Positions 1 to 11,107 of a stretch of 64,000 nt of DNA are shown one piece after another. This DNA is from Apostichopus japonicus. Its lineage: Eukaryota > Echinodermata > Holothuroidea > Aspidochirotida > Stichopodidae. The notes under the pieces are model-generated. The model was not told the origin of the DNA. It did no database searches and saw nothing but the letters and a program-made list of their open reading frames with translations. Location: contig NC_092568.1 of the NCBI RefSeq assembly GCF_037975245.1, positions 14,901,501-14,965,500 on the forward strand. The letters are read 5' to 3'. Numbering within the stretch: position 1 is the stretch's first letter; the number at the start of each line of letters is the position of its first letter. The position numbers were made by a program, and so were the translations under genes.

Positions 1-1610
1 ACGGGATGTAAAGTTCAGTACTAAACAGTAATAATGTACGGCTAAAGGTAGTAGTAAGTAGTAGTAACTGTAATAAAGTGGAGAGCGAAACCAAAGATGT
101 CCGCACTCCACGAAAACTAAACCACTTTTCAACTGTAGCAAACTGTAGACACCCTTTTTGTTGGGCGAAGTGAATAGAACTAACTCAATTAAAGCTACTG
201 CCAAAGAGGAGCTGATCAAACATTCCTTTGGCATATCAGACATACGTTAAATTGATGGTACGTAGTCAACCATTTGGTTAGGCAACTTTCATTAGCAGTG
301 GAGAAGATGTTCGTATCGACTACAATTCTTACCAGTTCAACACATAATATCGACTCGATTTCATCATCAATTTTTTTTTAAATGTTACTATACGGCCTTG
401 AATGCCGTTTTTCCGTGAGGTACTTACCTCAGATTCTTCAGTAAACGTGACTTCCCTGAATACGCCATTATATATGAGATCTCTTCCTGCTTCGGTTTCA
501 ATAGTCTCCACTGTTCAAAGACGTGTAAGATTTAATTCTGATTGCAACGTAATGCTTTCCTTTCCAATACTTTTCATGCACTGGTATAAATATAACTGGG
601 TTAAACGTATCTAATGAATGAAAATGCTAAATAACGGTATCAGGTCAAATCTATTGATTCAACCTAAACTATTTCTTTCAAAAATAGTATGAGAACAACA
701 TATCATTCGAATATATCAGTTCATTCGATACATACCAGTCAGCACAAAAGATAAGATTTCGAGAGAATTTAGTTCTTATGCTGATTTAGTGTAATAACAG
801 CGAGATTTATATAGAAGACGTTTAAATAGCAGTAATATATTAAGGATGACATTCAACCAGAAACAAAAATGTGCCAGTCTTATTCCCTATCACCTGAACT
901 ATGAGACCCAAAGTTGTTGGAAATTCCCACAAACCATTGATTTACTAATATGTCAAAACTAAATTTGATGTGATAGAAAGTAAGACCTGAAATATCATTA
1001 AACTCATATTACTAGCACTTCCATTAAACAGTTTCTCACAAATTACTGTATTAATCACATACCGTAATGTGTTTTAAGATTTAACTATATAGTAACACCC
1101 CACTCAAATCTGTTCAAACTACATGAAGCAAGCTCAATTAGCGCAACCTACAAACTAAACCCAACAACTAATATACTAGTTTACATATTTATCTGATGCA
1201 TCTCTTAGGAGCTCGATTGTCATATTCTACAACTGATGTTCGTTGTTGTTCTCTAAACACAGATATGTAATACTATTGACTTCTGTAGCCTGTTAAATAA
1301 AATAAAAATATGCCAATCTATTTCATTTGAAAAAATGTTAAACCGATCGCCGGATTATTTACCACTGATTGAATGAAATGAAATATAACATAATAATAGT
1401 ATTAGTGACATTGATGTGCAACGGGAAAATATGAAGACCGAATGTAGATGTAATGTAACTTACAGACTGAATTTATGTCGGATGATGTTGAACGATATCC
1501 AGAACGTACAATATAGGCTATCACTGAAAAAAACACATGCACCCAGTGGTACCCGACCCTTTTACCAGTCTCTAGATCATGCTGATGATCAAAACTTGGC
1601 AACATAACTG
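1..1610. other. No recognisable gene
   Basis: AT-rich sequence with only short random open frames. I see no domain, splice structure, tandem repeat or RNA gene that I can support. It ends at the TTAA that begins the Kolobok-like element. Confidence 0.6.
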
Positions 1611-1796
1611 TTAAAGTGGCCATGACACGAAAATGTCAACGTCCTGTCTTTTTGGGATCCATCTAAGCATGCTCTCTAGAACATATATCAACCATTCTGC
1701 TAGTTAAAAATTTGATTTTACCCTTCGAAAATTGAGATTTAATTTTCCCTCTTCGGGCTTGAAAATTTCGTTCGGCTGAAAATTTTCCCAATCTCA

Positions 1797-1814
1797 TGAC
1801 GTCATGTGACGTCA
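1797..1814. promoter_or_regulatory. Two CRE-like palindromes (TGACGTCA)
   Basis: TGACGTCA occurs at 1797-1804 and again at 1807-1814, about 140 bases upstream of the plus-strand ATG at 1947. The octamer is the established CREB/ATF site. Function here is inference. Confidence 0.45.
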
Positions 1815-1946
1815 TGTTATGAACACGAGTTGGCACTCGCTGATTCCTCCGAACACATAGCATACTTACAGTACGACAACGGTACGTAAATACACAAAAC
1901 AGTCGATAACAAATCGGCACGAAATCAGATCGAAATTTCCCGTGGT

Positions 1947-2202
1947 ATGTCAGATTTAGAACCAAATGCACCAACCGAAGTTCAAAGTGATAGTGGTTCT
2001 TCATCAGGCAGTGAAATTAGGCTGAAATGTTGTGAAGTGAAATTGGAGTGGAGGCGATGATCTGGCCAACATTGAACCGAACGTTGAGGGTGGACCTGAG
2101 GCGTTAGAACCGTGTCAGTTCGAGCCTGTTAAACGAGCCGAAATTGAAGCTCCACAACATATCGAAGAAGAAACCCGTTTGAAACTATTGCAAGGAACAT
2201 AA
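1947..2202 (+). pseudogene. Acidic N-terminal exon remnant inside the Kolobok-like element
   Basis: From ATG 1947 the frame encodes a Ser/Glu-rich acidic leader (starting MSDLEPNAPTEVQSDSG). It hits a stop near 2060, and the +1 neighbouring frame continues with a Glu/Pro-rich segment containing CQFEPVK and ending near 2202. An acidic leader followed by a Q/R-x-FEP motif resembles the N-terminus of invertebrate proteins annotated as 'P2X7-like C-terminal domain', which are often transposon-linked; this is a memory-based and tentative comparison. The frame break shows that it is not functional. It faces the THAP remnant, so the two genes converge. Confidence 0.35.
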
Positions 2203-2487
2203 AACGTGGTAAGAATTTATTAACGAAGCATTTAAAAACAAAATCCAGTCCATTTTGTGCATGTGTTGTTGTAATTCGCGGAATACCCTAAACCGTATTG
2301 TGCTTTGTGTTACGGTGACTTACAACCCATATGTACTGTGTTGGCTATGTATTCATACATGTACAAGGCTCGCCACTTGCCACAATGGAGGTTTCCTGTT
2401 CTCCAATCTGGTCTTCAGAGTTTTTAATGTGGAATACTTGACAGAAAAACGAATCGCTTATGTCGATCCGTTAAAGCCCATTTGTTT

Positions 2488-2701
2488 AATGCCATAAAAA
2501 AGGAGGGATCGTAGTATGCTTTCGTGAAGTGTTCGCTACATACGGAGCTGTATACTGGCTAGGTCCAGTGAAATCGGCGCTGATGTTTTGCACAAACTTG
2601 GTCATAATCGCCGTGTGTTTTTCGTCCTCCAGCCATGGATGAAGGCTAATTGCATGGGTAATGATATTTATGCAGCCCCCAACAACACAACGGACCGGCA
2701 T
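2488..2701 (-). pseudogene. THAP-domain exon, frameshifted
   Basis: The minus-strand frame from ATG 2701 begins MPVRCVVGGC, giving the first cysteine pair of a C2CH THAP zinc finger (C-x4-C). KFVQ and ADFTGPSQY follow at the positions usual for THAP domains. The frame then slips: the expected Cys-Ser-Glu-His-Phe block, which carries the last Cys and His zinc ligands, is present only in the next frame, around 2546-2530. THAP domains bind DNA and are found in Kolobok and P-element transposases, so this is probably the DNA-binding exon of the element's transposase. The single-base shift means this copy cannot make the whole domain. Confidence 0.7.
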
Positions 2702-2863
2702 TTCTCTCGGATAGTTTACAACAGTTGTAAAACAAACTTGAAATTTCTAACGATATAGCGTAATACAGTGGTTGTTCTCTCAGTGAAAATGTGCGTGTAT
2801 ATGGAACGGTATGATTGTCGCTCATCCGGTACATGCCTGGGCTTGGCACTTGTGTTCCTAACA

Positions 2864-2871
2864 TGACGTCA
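2864..2871. promoter_or_regulatory. CRE-like palindrome upstream of the THAP frame
   Basis: A third TGACGTCA lies about 160 bases upstream of the minus-strand THAP ATG at 2701. It mirrors the pair on the other side of the element, so each internal gene had CRE-type sites in its putative promoter. Confidence 0.4.
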
Positions 2872-3057
2872 TCATTGTCTTGTTGTGAATTCGCATTTTT
2901 AGATATTTATTTTCGGATGCGAATATTAAAACGTTAATTAATAATTTGTCCTTGAGGTTTTCAAGGTGATGAGGATAGTTTTGAACATAGATTTTCTCAT
3001 AGATTCAGAGGAAGTTACTCTCGATTAGTTAGATTTTTCGTGTCATGGCCTCTTTAA

Positions 3058-5570
3058 TACAGTAAGGAGATGCGTATTTTGAGATAACAATTATTACTTT
3101 GTTTATCAGCAGCGTAACTAAAGCAACTAAACAACAGCACAGCTAGGATATCATGGAATCACTCAATAAACATGGTTTTCTGAACGAAACCAGGTTTGCC
3201 ATCTATCTTCGGTATGTACATGTCTAGTAGTGACTTAAAATCAAGTTCTTTACTTATAATCAATGAGTATTAATGCAAGCATTGAACGACATTTACACTG
3301 AAGAAGAATTATTCATTCATATTTTTGTAAAAATATATTTTAATTTGTTTGTATTAGGTTATAAAAATTTGCAACAAACTGTCTAGTCAAACCCTTTTAT
3401 GCGTGATTATTCGATAATCAATTTGCAAGTGTACTTTTGAAGGATACCAGTGCCTGTACAAACTTCTGTTAAACTTCAAAACACATAATTACATCACGTT
3501 TCTATACCTTTGATAGCTGACGACTTTAATTCCTCTGGAATAGTATCTGGCGTCATAGATCGACGAAGCACATGTTAAAAGTCGTGATAAACAATTATTC
3601 TTTGCGTTATCATTTGTTTCGTACCTTATGTTGTGGAGAGTTATTTTATTGGTAAATCATCATTATTTTAAGGACACTTGTTGGTTATACATTTTAGCAC
3701 AAGTTTTTCGGAACTAAGACTTGAAGTAAATCTTATGCTTTTTCTTAGAGAGGTCACTCATCAAAACAAGTGTTTATAACTGCAGTATATTGGGTAGTTT
3801 TGGTGATTTGATATTCATATTGCTAAAATTTTGCAAGTTGCGTTGACTAATGCATCGATTTTCTCTTAGCAAATGATCTTTAACCCTTAAAATGACATCC
3901 TTACACCACTATACCAAGCTTTCTCTAAACTTATAGTATCACCAACGGAAAGTTCAGTCAGACTTTCGGCATTCCACCAAATTCCATGTATATATATTTA
4001 AATATAGACACTTATAGAGCAAGGCAAATGGATGTCTTGCTTCACTGATGGCAACCGTATTTTAAGATAACAATCGAAACTAACCTTAACAATCAATAAT
4101 TTGCTTGGAATTTTTTTTTTAATCGAGCACCGTTTGGGAGTTCGGTGATTTGATATAGATATTAGGCTATCATAATTAAAGAGTTGCACATTCTACAGCT
4201 TTTGATACCTACCGAAGTTCATAAAAATCTTTGATTGTCTGCCATATTATAAAATCCACTACATCCTGTCAACTTTCTTCCAGACCACGTACCTATTCCT
4301 AACTTTTTTTATGTTGTGAGGTTCCTCAAAGTCATGTCGGAACGGAGTACAATTGTTTTCTCATGCACATGGATAAAAGATTCATTAAGAATCAGGTTCG
4401 ATATTGGAATCTAAATGACACAAGAATTAAAATCGAAAGTTACATGAAGGAATGATTACAATAAAGACTTCGCACGTGTCATAGCAAAAGATTTACATTT
4501 TTTTTTATTTCTCTGGTATTCGTTTCAACGGTCTCAACGGGAAAACAAAATTAAAAAAATTTCAATCCATGGAGTTGCAGATATCATCCCTGCTTAGGAG
4601 TACCGTAGGTTTGGAACACGCATTTTCGAGCTTTGTTGACCTGAGAGCCAAATTGACATTTATGTTGATAAGCGCTATCTGTTACGATCTAAATCTTAAA
4701 AGACGTTTTGGCGTGTTTAAAAGGCAAAGAAAAGCATTATTTGTTTCTGATCACTCACATTTGGCCATGCGACCACAACTTCCAATGAGGGCAACAACGC
4801 ATTCACAGTAACCTCCCACTCCAGCGAGTTTTCAGTCCTCAGGATTACGGCTCAGAAGGAGTTCGCGGCCAACATTTTTTAATTAATTGATTTAATTTGG
4901 CCTCCATTGACCACTTGGTGTTTCGCGCTTTTCATCTAATATTTCGATATATATTTCAACGGTCATGCTTATTACATGATTGCGGATTTGGCCAATTTGA
5001 GATATTGCTGCCTCACAGCGCAATGACCAAAATGCTCTTTAGCATTTCCTTTCTTTAATATTTGACCTCTTGCCTTCGAACTTACTTTTTCATACGTCTC
5101 GGAAGCGTTTGATCCTGTGGAAACGTTGGTCGTACTGTTTAGGTTTACATAACACATTGATTTGCAAAAATTTGTCAGTTTGATTTTGGAACTCAATTGA
5201 TCACGTAACGTTTGACACAATAAATACGACATAAGTCTTGAGGGTTCTTAGTTATTGGCCATTTGATTAATTTGTTATTTGAATAATAATATTGTAACCG
5301 ACGAACCTATGACATCAAAGTCACGGAGGTACTGCATTTCTTGTCCGTGCAGACACTCACCAAGTTTAAAGCTCATATACTTTATGTAGTGCATGAGACA
5401 CATTGTTGTTCACATTTATAAACAAATACGTAAATTTTACATTATATTTTGTACACTTACTATCGTGTCCCACACATAGTGACAACTAACCCATCCAACT
5501 GCAGTTTATTCCCACAAGTGGTCTGAGGACTGTCGACAAAGTACATCCATGGTACATTGCCTGTAGGTAG
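3058..5570. other. No recognisable gene
   Basis: AT-rich DNA with small unconvincing open frames only. Nothing resembling a known domain, RNA gene or repeat array was seen. Confidence 0.55.
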
Positions 5571-5740
5571 TGTTGTGATCTTCACATTCTGTGCTCAATC
5601 TGACACAATGAAGAAAAAACACGCTTGATAAAGTTAACGATTATTTAATATATATAAAGTTAACGATTTTACGTTCTCATGCTTCGCTTAACAACCACAG
5701 AGTGGTGTCATACAAGTAAACAAACTTCCATATCTTTAGA
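5571..5740 (-). repeat. 3' LTR of Gypsy element 1
   Basis: A 170-bp partner of the LTR at 10415-10565. The extra length comes from a local tandem duplication of AAAGTTAACGATT separated by a TA-rich run. The end has drifted to ...TTTAGA where the 5' copy has ...GTTACA. Confidence 0.9.
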
Positions 5741-5753
5741 CCCTTCCTTCTCT
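5741..5753 (-). promoter_or_regulatory. Polypurine tract of Gypsy element 1
   Basis: The minus strand reads AGAGAAGGAAGGG directly before the 3' LTR, the expected position and composition for the plus-strand priming site of reverse transcription. Confidence 0.75.
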
Positions 5754-5954
5754 AAAAGGAAAATTTTCTTTGATCCAACTTTTAAGCTCTAATTTCTACT
5801 TTCAACTAATCATATTTCTTACCCCTAAATGTATTCAAACATATTTACAAACACTTAACGCTAACAAGTGATGAACATGTTCATCAATGGCCTCATATAG
5901 ATCATTTACAGCAAACACAATCGGGTCTCTGCTTACGGTTCCTTTGGCTTCTTC

Positions 5955-8200
5955 TTAAATATGGTTCTGGTTCGTGTTCTTGAGTTGTGCTTGAACTCTA
6001 GTTGCGTGCTGCATCGTTGTTGCTGCAATCGACGCTGGTTGGCGGTGCGAATTGTGAATCATTACGTCATAGGCCAGCTCGCGTCTGTAAATCAGTGTTC
6101 CTTTGGTAGGGCGTAAATGTTTACGATTACGACGGAATTCACGTCCATCTTCTGTGATAACTTTGTAGGAGCAATTGTTGACGAGTTCTTTAACGCTAGT
6201 TTTTTCCATACTTTCTCTCGTCCTGGTGGTTGAACGCGTACTGTTTGCCCTTTGTTCAGTTCTGGAATAAGCTTAGCACTGTGATTGTAATATCGCGCTT
6301 GTTTTTCATTTCCCATGTTTTTCTTCTGCTTCAATCCTTCACAACTTTAGGTGTGAGAAATTTCTTGGAAGTAGGTATAACTGTTCTAGTCCTTCGACTG
6401 AAATACGTGGTAATGGCGACAGACCCTCAGAAGCAGTATTCTTCCAGCTAAGCAAGCTGAGATATATGTCTTGCTTATCCTTCTTCGCTTTCTTGATCAA
6501 TTTCTTTGCTGTCTTTATCGCGTTTTCGACTTTACCATTGCTTTGTGGCAAGAGCGACGAACTGGTTACGTGGTCGAACTGATACGATTGCGCGAAATCA
6601 GCGAACTCGCGGGACGAAAATGGTGGTTCGCTGTCTGACTGTACAGTAACAGGTGTACCATGAGTAGAGAAATATCGTCTCACGATTTTGATTACTGCCG
6701 GCGCATCTTTCTTGTTTAAGAGTATGTAAGCTTCGAAGTGGTCCGAAAAAAGTCCACAATACAGAGATAATCTGTACCATCGATGGTAAAAAATATCGAC
6801 ACCAAAGTTTTCTCCCTGGGGATCTGGTATGTCGCACCTGACCAATTGCTCTTTGGATTGCTGAGTGCGGTATGTGTTACAGATAATGCACTGTTCAACA
6901 AAGTTTTTACTTCTTTACTCCTACCTGGCCAATAAACCGTATCTCTCACACTCTTCAACGTACTTTTGATACCAGAGTGTGCGTTGTGAAATTTTGCTTT
7001 AATGTCTCTTCTCACAGGTGTAGGAATGACACATCGCTGTGCTTTGAATATGATACCATCTTGGATGGAAAGCTCGTCGCGAATTTGTATGTATGGGCTA
7101 GTTCCTGTTGTCTTCAGCCCAGCCCTCTGTAATGAATCGTTTCAGATTCTGACAGACGGGGTCTCCGTTGGTCGACTCCTGGATTTGCTTGCTTGTTGCT
7201 TCAGACACCGGAAGGAAGTCTATAATGTTCACACTTTCTGTCTCGACTTCCTCTGCGAGTCTTTCCTCATTCTGGAGGAAGGCTTGCGATAATGTATCAG
7301 CGAGATACATTTTCTTTCCCGGCTTGTACAGAGTGTCGACATTATACTGCACCAGACTTCTAAAGAAGCAGCCGTTGGAGGCGCTTTGGGGAAGTCGTGA
7401 TTTGTTTCTTAGAGATTGGAGCCAATGGCATGTGATCGATATGTCCAAAGCTTTATCTTGCGTCCGTAGGTGAATTGGTGGTTTCGCTCCAAGCCGGAGA
7501 TTAACGCAAGAAGTTCTTTCTCGATTTGTGAGTATCGAGTCTCTTTTCTTCTGATGCGTCTCCCTGACCTTTAGTTTCGCTTTGCGGATCAAAGTACTGC
7601 AACACCGGTGTGCTTCTGACACTACGCTTCACCTCCTTGAATGCTGCGTCTTGGTCTTGTCCCCAGCTCCATTTCGCGTCCTTATGCGTTAGACGACGAA
7701 TCGGTTTGCACGTGTCCGATAAGCTTGAAAGGAACTTAGACAAGTATTTCACCATTCCAACGAACCGTTGTACTGCTGCGATGTCGGTCGGCTTAGGCAT
7801 ATCAATGATTGGCTCGACTTTCTTAGGGTCGACTTAGAGACCATCTTTTGTAACAACATGCCCTATAAAGTGGATTTCTTTGCACTTGAATTTAAACTTA
7901 TCTCTGTTGGACTTGATAGATCGCTCTCTCCGTCTTTCAAGCAGCTTAGTCATGTGTTCGGTTATGATCTTTGTCTGCTTCGGCTTCCGTTTTACCTTAC
8001 CAGTGACCAATATGTCGTCAGCTATGATAAGAACACTCTCAATCCATTAAAGGTTTTATTCTAGCCTTTGTTGGAAGAGCTCAGGTGCTTGGGAGATTCC
8101 AAACGGCATGCGTTTATACTTGTACCTCCCCCATGGGGTTTGGAATGTAGTCAACTTGGGAGAATTTTCATCCAACTCACATTAGAGAAAACTCTTTCAG
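5955..8200 (-). pseudogene. RT-RNase H-integrase of Gypsy element 1
   Basis: Pol is recognisable in pieces. RT: near 8030-8000 the catalytic block reads IIADDILVTGK, where the usual Tyr of YxDD has become Ala. The thumb/connection region with VQRFVGMVKYLSKFL is at about 7790. RNase H and the integrase zinc-binding region follow at 7622-6716, including HNAHSGIKSTL and YWPG. The integrase core is at 6845-6339: Asp in VQSDSEPPF and Glu in NGKVENAI are visible parts of the DDE triad. A basic C-terminal region with RRNRKHLRP is at 6209-5955. At least five frame changes separate these blocks. Confidence 0.88.
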
Positions 8201-8558
8201 ATCACATTTGCTAAAAAGCTTTACATCATTAAGACTTGGCAAAATATCTTTAAAAACGGGTAACGAGTAGTGTTCCCGTTTTAGAGCATTATTTAATGTT
8301 AGTGGGTTAATACAAACACGCAGTTTACCACTGGGTTTGGTTATGCAAACAGACTTAACACCCAGTCAGAAGGTTTGTCAACCTTCTCTATCACATGCAA
8401 TTTTGTCCAATCGCTTCAGCTAGTCTTTAAGGTTAGTGTCTTTAAGGTTAGTCTTTATAGATATTGGAACACGTCTTGGTGGTATAATAACTGGCGTGAC
8501 TTTAGGATCAGTTTACAGGTGAACTTTGCCTGGCTTACACCCTAGACCTGTGAATACA

Positions 8559-9098
8559 TCATGATAAACTGTTATTACATTTTCTTTTTTTCAGCGGTAA
8601 GTTAGTTTTCTCAATTTGCTTTACTTCCCCTTTAATTTCAGAACTTTCAGTTGGTTTGTTATCTATGTTTTCATACAACACTTTAATCAATTTCATTTGT
8701 TGTGATGCCCGTGATCCAAGAAGTGGCATTTGCTTGTTTCCTTGCACAACAACCATCTGCACAAAATAGTTCTTCATATTCTTTATGTTTCTCAACCTCA
8801 ATTTACAAGTCCCCACAATTGACAATAGATCAATGTTGTACATGTTCAGATTTTTGTAGTCTGACTCTTTAGTCTCGGTGCTTTTAGTGACATACAATTC
8901 AGGTATCACATTACATGATACCCCTGAATCAATTTGAAACTTTGCAAGTGAACCTTTAACTTGGAACGTGACATGTACCTTGTTCGCATATGGACTCACT
9001 CTTTTTATATCAACATAGTTTACATCTTCCTGAAATGTTACAGATAAAACTGATTCACTCCCAAATTGTACCACTTCGTCAGTTCTTTCACTATTCAA
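8559..9098 (-). pseudogene. Aspartic protease segment of Gypsy element 1
   Basis: An open stretch of about 179 codons contains a retropepsin-like block, FQIDSGVSCNVIP, where DSG replaces the more usual DTG active-site triplet. The C-terminal half includes the usual LLGSRA-type hydrophobic motif of Gypsy proteases. It would process the Gag-Pol polyprotein. It sits between gag (9892-9150) and the reverse transcriptase and is isolated from both by frame breaks. Confidence 0.75.
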
Positions 9099-9149
9099 GT
9101 CAACCTTTTTGACTGATTTCTTATGACTTTTATGAAAATCTCTCTTTTT

Positions 9150-9892
9150 CTTTGACTTCCAATTGGTTTACATTTCACTGCACCTGATTCATATTTCCAC
9201 ATTTCGAACAAGGTTGGTCATATGCTAGACATTTCATATAATCTGCCTCATAACCTCTTCCGCAGTAACTACAGTCTTCAACTCTTGAATTGACCTGTGG
9301 CATCTGACCTAGTGTTGTACATGACAGCATGAACTTCAGCACTTTGACCACTCATATCTTTTATTTGTGCTGAAGCCACTTCAGCCGCCTTAAAGATGTT
9401 GATACATTTTGGGAGATCCAAATTTGCTGTATGCAATAATTTTCCTGAGTATTTCGACTAGCTATGCCGCATACAATACGATCTCGAATCATTTGATCCT
9501 TTTGTGTGCCATATTTGCACGAGGATGCAGATATTCTCAGTCAAACAAATTCGCCAAACATTTCATTTAGTTCCTGAGTGCAGTTATTAAACTTGTGTCT
9601 CTCATAGATAACGTTTGTCTGCCCAATACAGTAAGCTTCCCATAGGCTCATTATTTTTGCATTTTCGTACGGTCTACTGCATTTTCATACGGCAAATTGT
9701 TGTGGATTTCCAACGCCTCAAGGCCTGTACAAGTTAAATATGTTGCCTGCCACCTGGATTTTCTCATCTTTTTTATCCAACTCAGTTAGAGTGACATACC
9801 TATACAAAACCAATCTGAATTTTCCCCCAGTTCTTCTTCAAATTACCCTTGAGGTCCAAGTTATGTGGTAGTGGCGCTGTAATAGTACTCAT
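9150..9892 (-). pseudogene. gag of Gypsy element 1
   Basis: A start at ATG 9892 begins MSTITAPLPHNLDLKGN, typical of the first residues of invertebrate Gypsy Gag. Toward the 3' end, near 9290-9190, a zinc-knuckle region keeps paired cysteines (CSYC, then CSKCG). Between these the frame is broken by several shifts and stops. Gag would form the capsid-like particle that packages element RNA. This copy is non-coding. Confidence 0.7.
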
Positions 9893-10398
9893 TTTTGTTA
9901 CAAAATTATGCTACTGTACTTCTAAAGTTTAATCTAACAATGACCTAGACAAACAGACCTCTCTTTTAATTACTCGAATGTTTGGCCTATCACTAGATGA
10001 CTGTCTACTTTGTCGACTTAACTGTGACGACTTTACTCTGACTCTGTTGCGGCAACACGATACGTTATTTGGCAACCCACCTAGACGATACCCGCTTTAA
10101 ATTGTTTTATTATTTGTTTGACACATAAAATACAACGCAATACTCGGTAACGTCTTTACACAGGCTTTGTTCATAAACACGGCAATCACCAATGTTATCG
10201 TATGTAGGCCTACTGCACGTTATCTTTAACGTCAGCACGTGTAATGACTGTACTAAATGCTACGGCATCCTAACACGCTAAAGTAGAATAGTCTAGATTC
10301 GGGTATAAGTACCCTCTCAGGTTGATCATACAATTACAAGTTTGCCAATTTGTGACCTTGAACTTTAAACATAACTTGATACATTGGTCAGTAAACCA

Positions 10399-10414
10399 CT
10401 CACTTTTGAAACCA
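10399..10414 (-). promoter_or_regulatory. Primer-binding site, tRNA-Leu type (Gypsy 1)
   Basis: Immediately inside the 5' LTR the minus strand reads TGGTTTCAAAAGTGAG. This matches 13 of 16 positions of the complement of a typical metazoan tRNA-Leu 3' end, as I recall it. The primer assignment is an inference from that match. Confidence 0.55.
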
Positions 10415-10565
10415 TGTTGTGATCTTCACATTCTGTGCTCAATCTGACACAATGAAGGCAAAGACACGCTTGATAAAGTTAACAATTATTTAATGACGTT
10501 CTCATGCTTCGCTTGACAACCAGAGAGTGGTGTCATGCAAGTTAACAAACTTCAATATCGTTACA
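10415..10565 (-). repeat. 5' LTR of Gypsy element 1
   Basis: A 151-bp LTR starting TG and ending CA in element orientation. It matches 5571-5740 across its length and is bordered outside by ggtag and inside by the primer-binding site. It is very short for a Gypsy LTR. Confidence 0.92.
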
Positions 10566-10991
<426 letters not shown>

Positions 10992-11107
10992 TAATATTTT
11001 TTTTTTTTTGTTGAAATTTTTATTTGCATCCATCTCTTCTGCACAACATATTAAGTTGAAAAGAAAGAAAAAGTTCGCTTCATGACACCAAAAGGACATT
11101 TCCTTTA

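Larger units (their letters stand above)
1611..3057. mobile_element. Kolobok-like DNA transposon (TTAA-flanked, degenerate)
   Basis: The element is bounded by TTAA at 1611-1614 and 3054-3057. Just inside are inverted repeats starting AGTGGCCATGACACGAAAA on the left and AGAGGCCATGACACGAAAA read inward from the right, 18 of 19 matching. TTAA target duplications and THAP-domain transposases are established features of the Kolobok superfamily, and a broken THAP domain lies inside on the minus strand. At about 1.45 kb it is far too short for an autonomous element, so it is an internally deleted or decayed copy. piggyBac also uses TTAA, but it does not carry THAP domains and has different termini. 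Confidence 0.75.
5571..10565 (-). mobile_element. Gypsy-type LTR retrotransposon 1 (degenerate)
   Basis: This is a complete 5.0-kb element in minus orientation. Direct repeats at 5571-5740 and 10415-10565 begin TGTTGTGATC on the plus strand. The flanking five bases are ggtag on both sides (5566-5570 and 10566-10570), a perfect target duplication. Inside, in element order, are a primer-binding site, gag with Cys knuckles, an aspartic protease, reverse transcriptase, RNase H, the integrase zinc finger, the integrase core and a basic C-terminal region. Domain order PR-RT-RH-IN is that of Ty3/Gypsy. The LTRs have diverged by roughly 10 percent and every gene is frameshifted, so the insertion is old and inactive. 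Confidence 0.93.

Noticed and set aside
1663-2004. 113-codon minus-strand frame in the Kolobok-like element
   Set aside because: No domain similarity, and it overlaps the opposite-strand exon and its promoter region; treated as a shadow.
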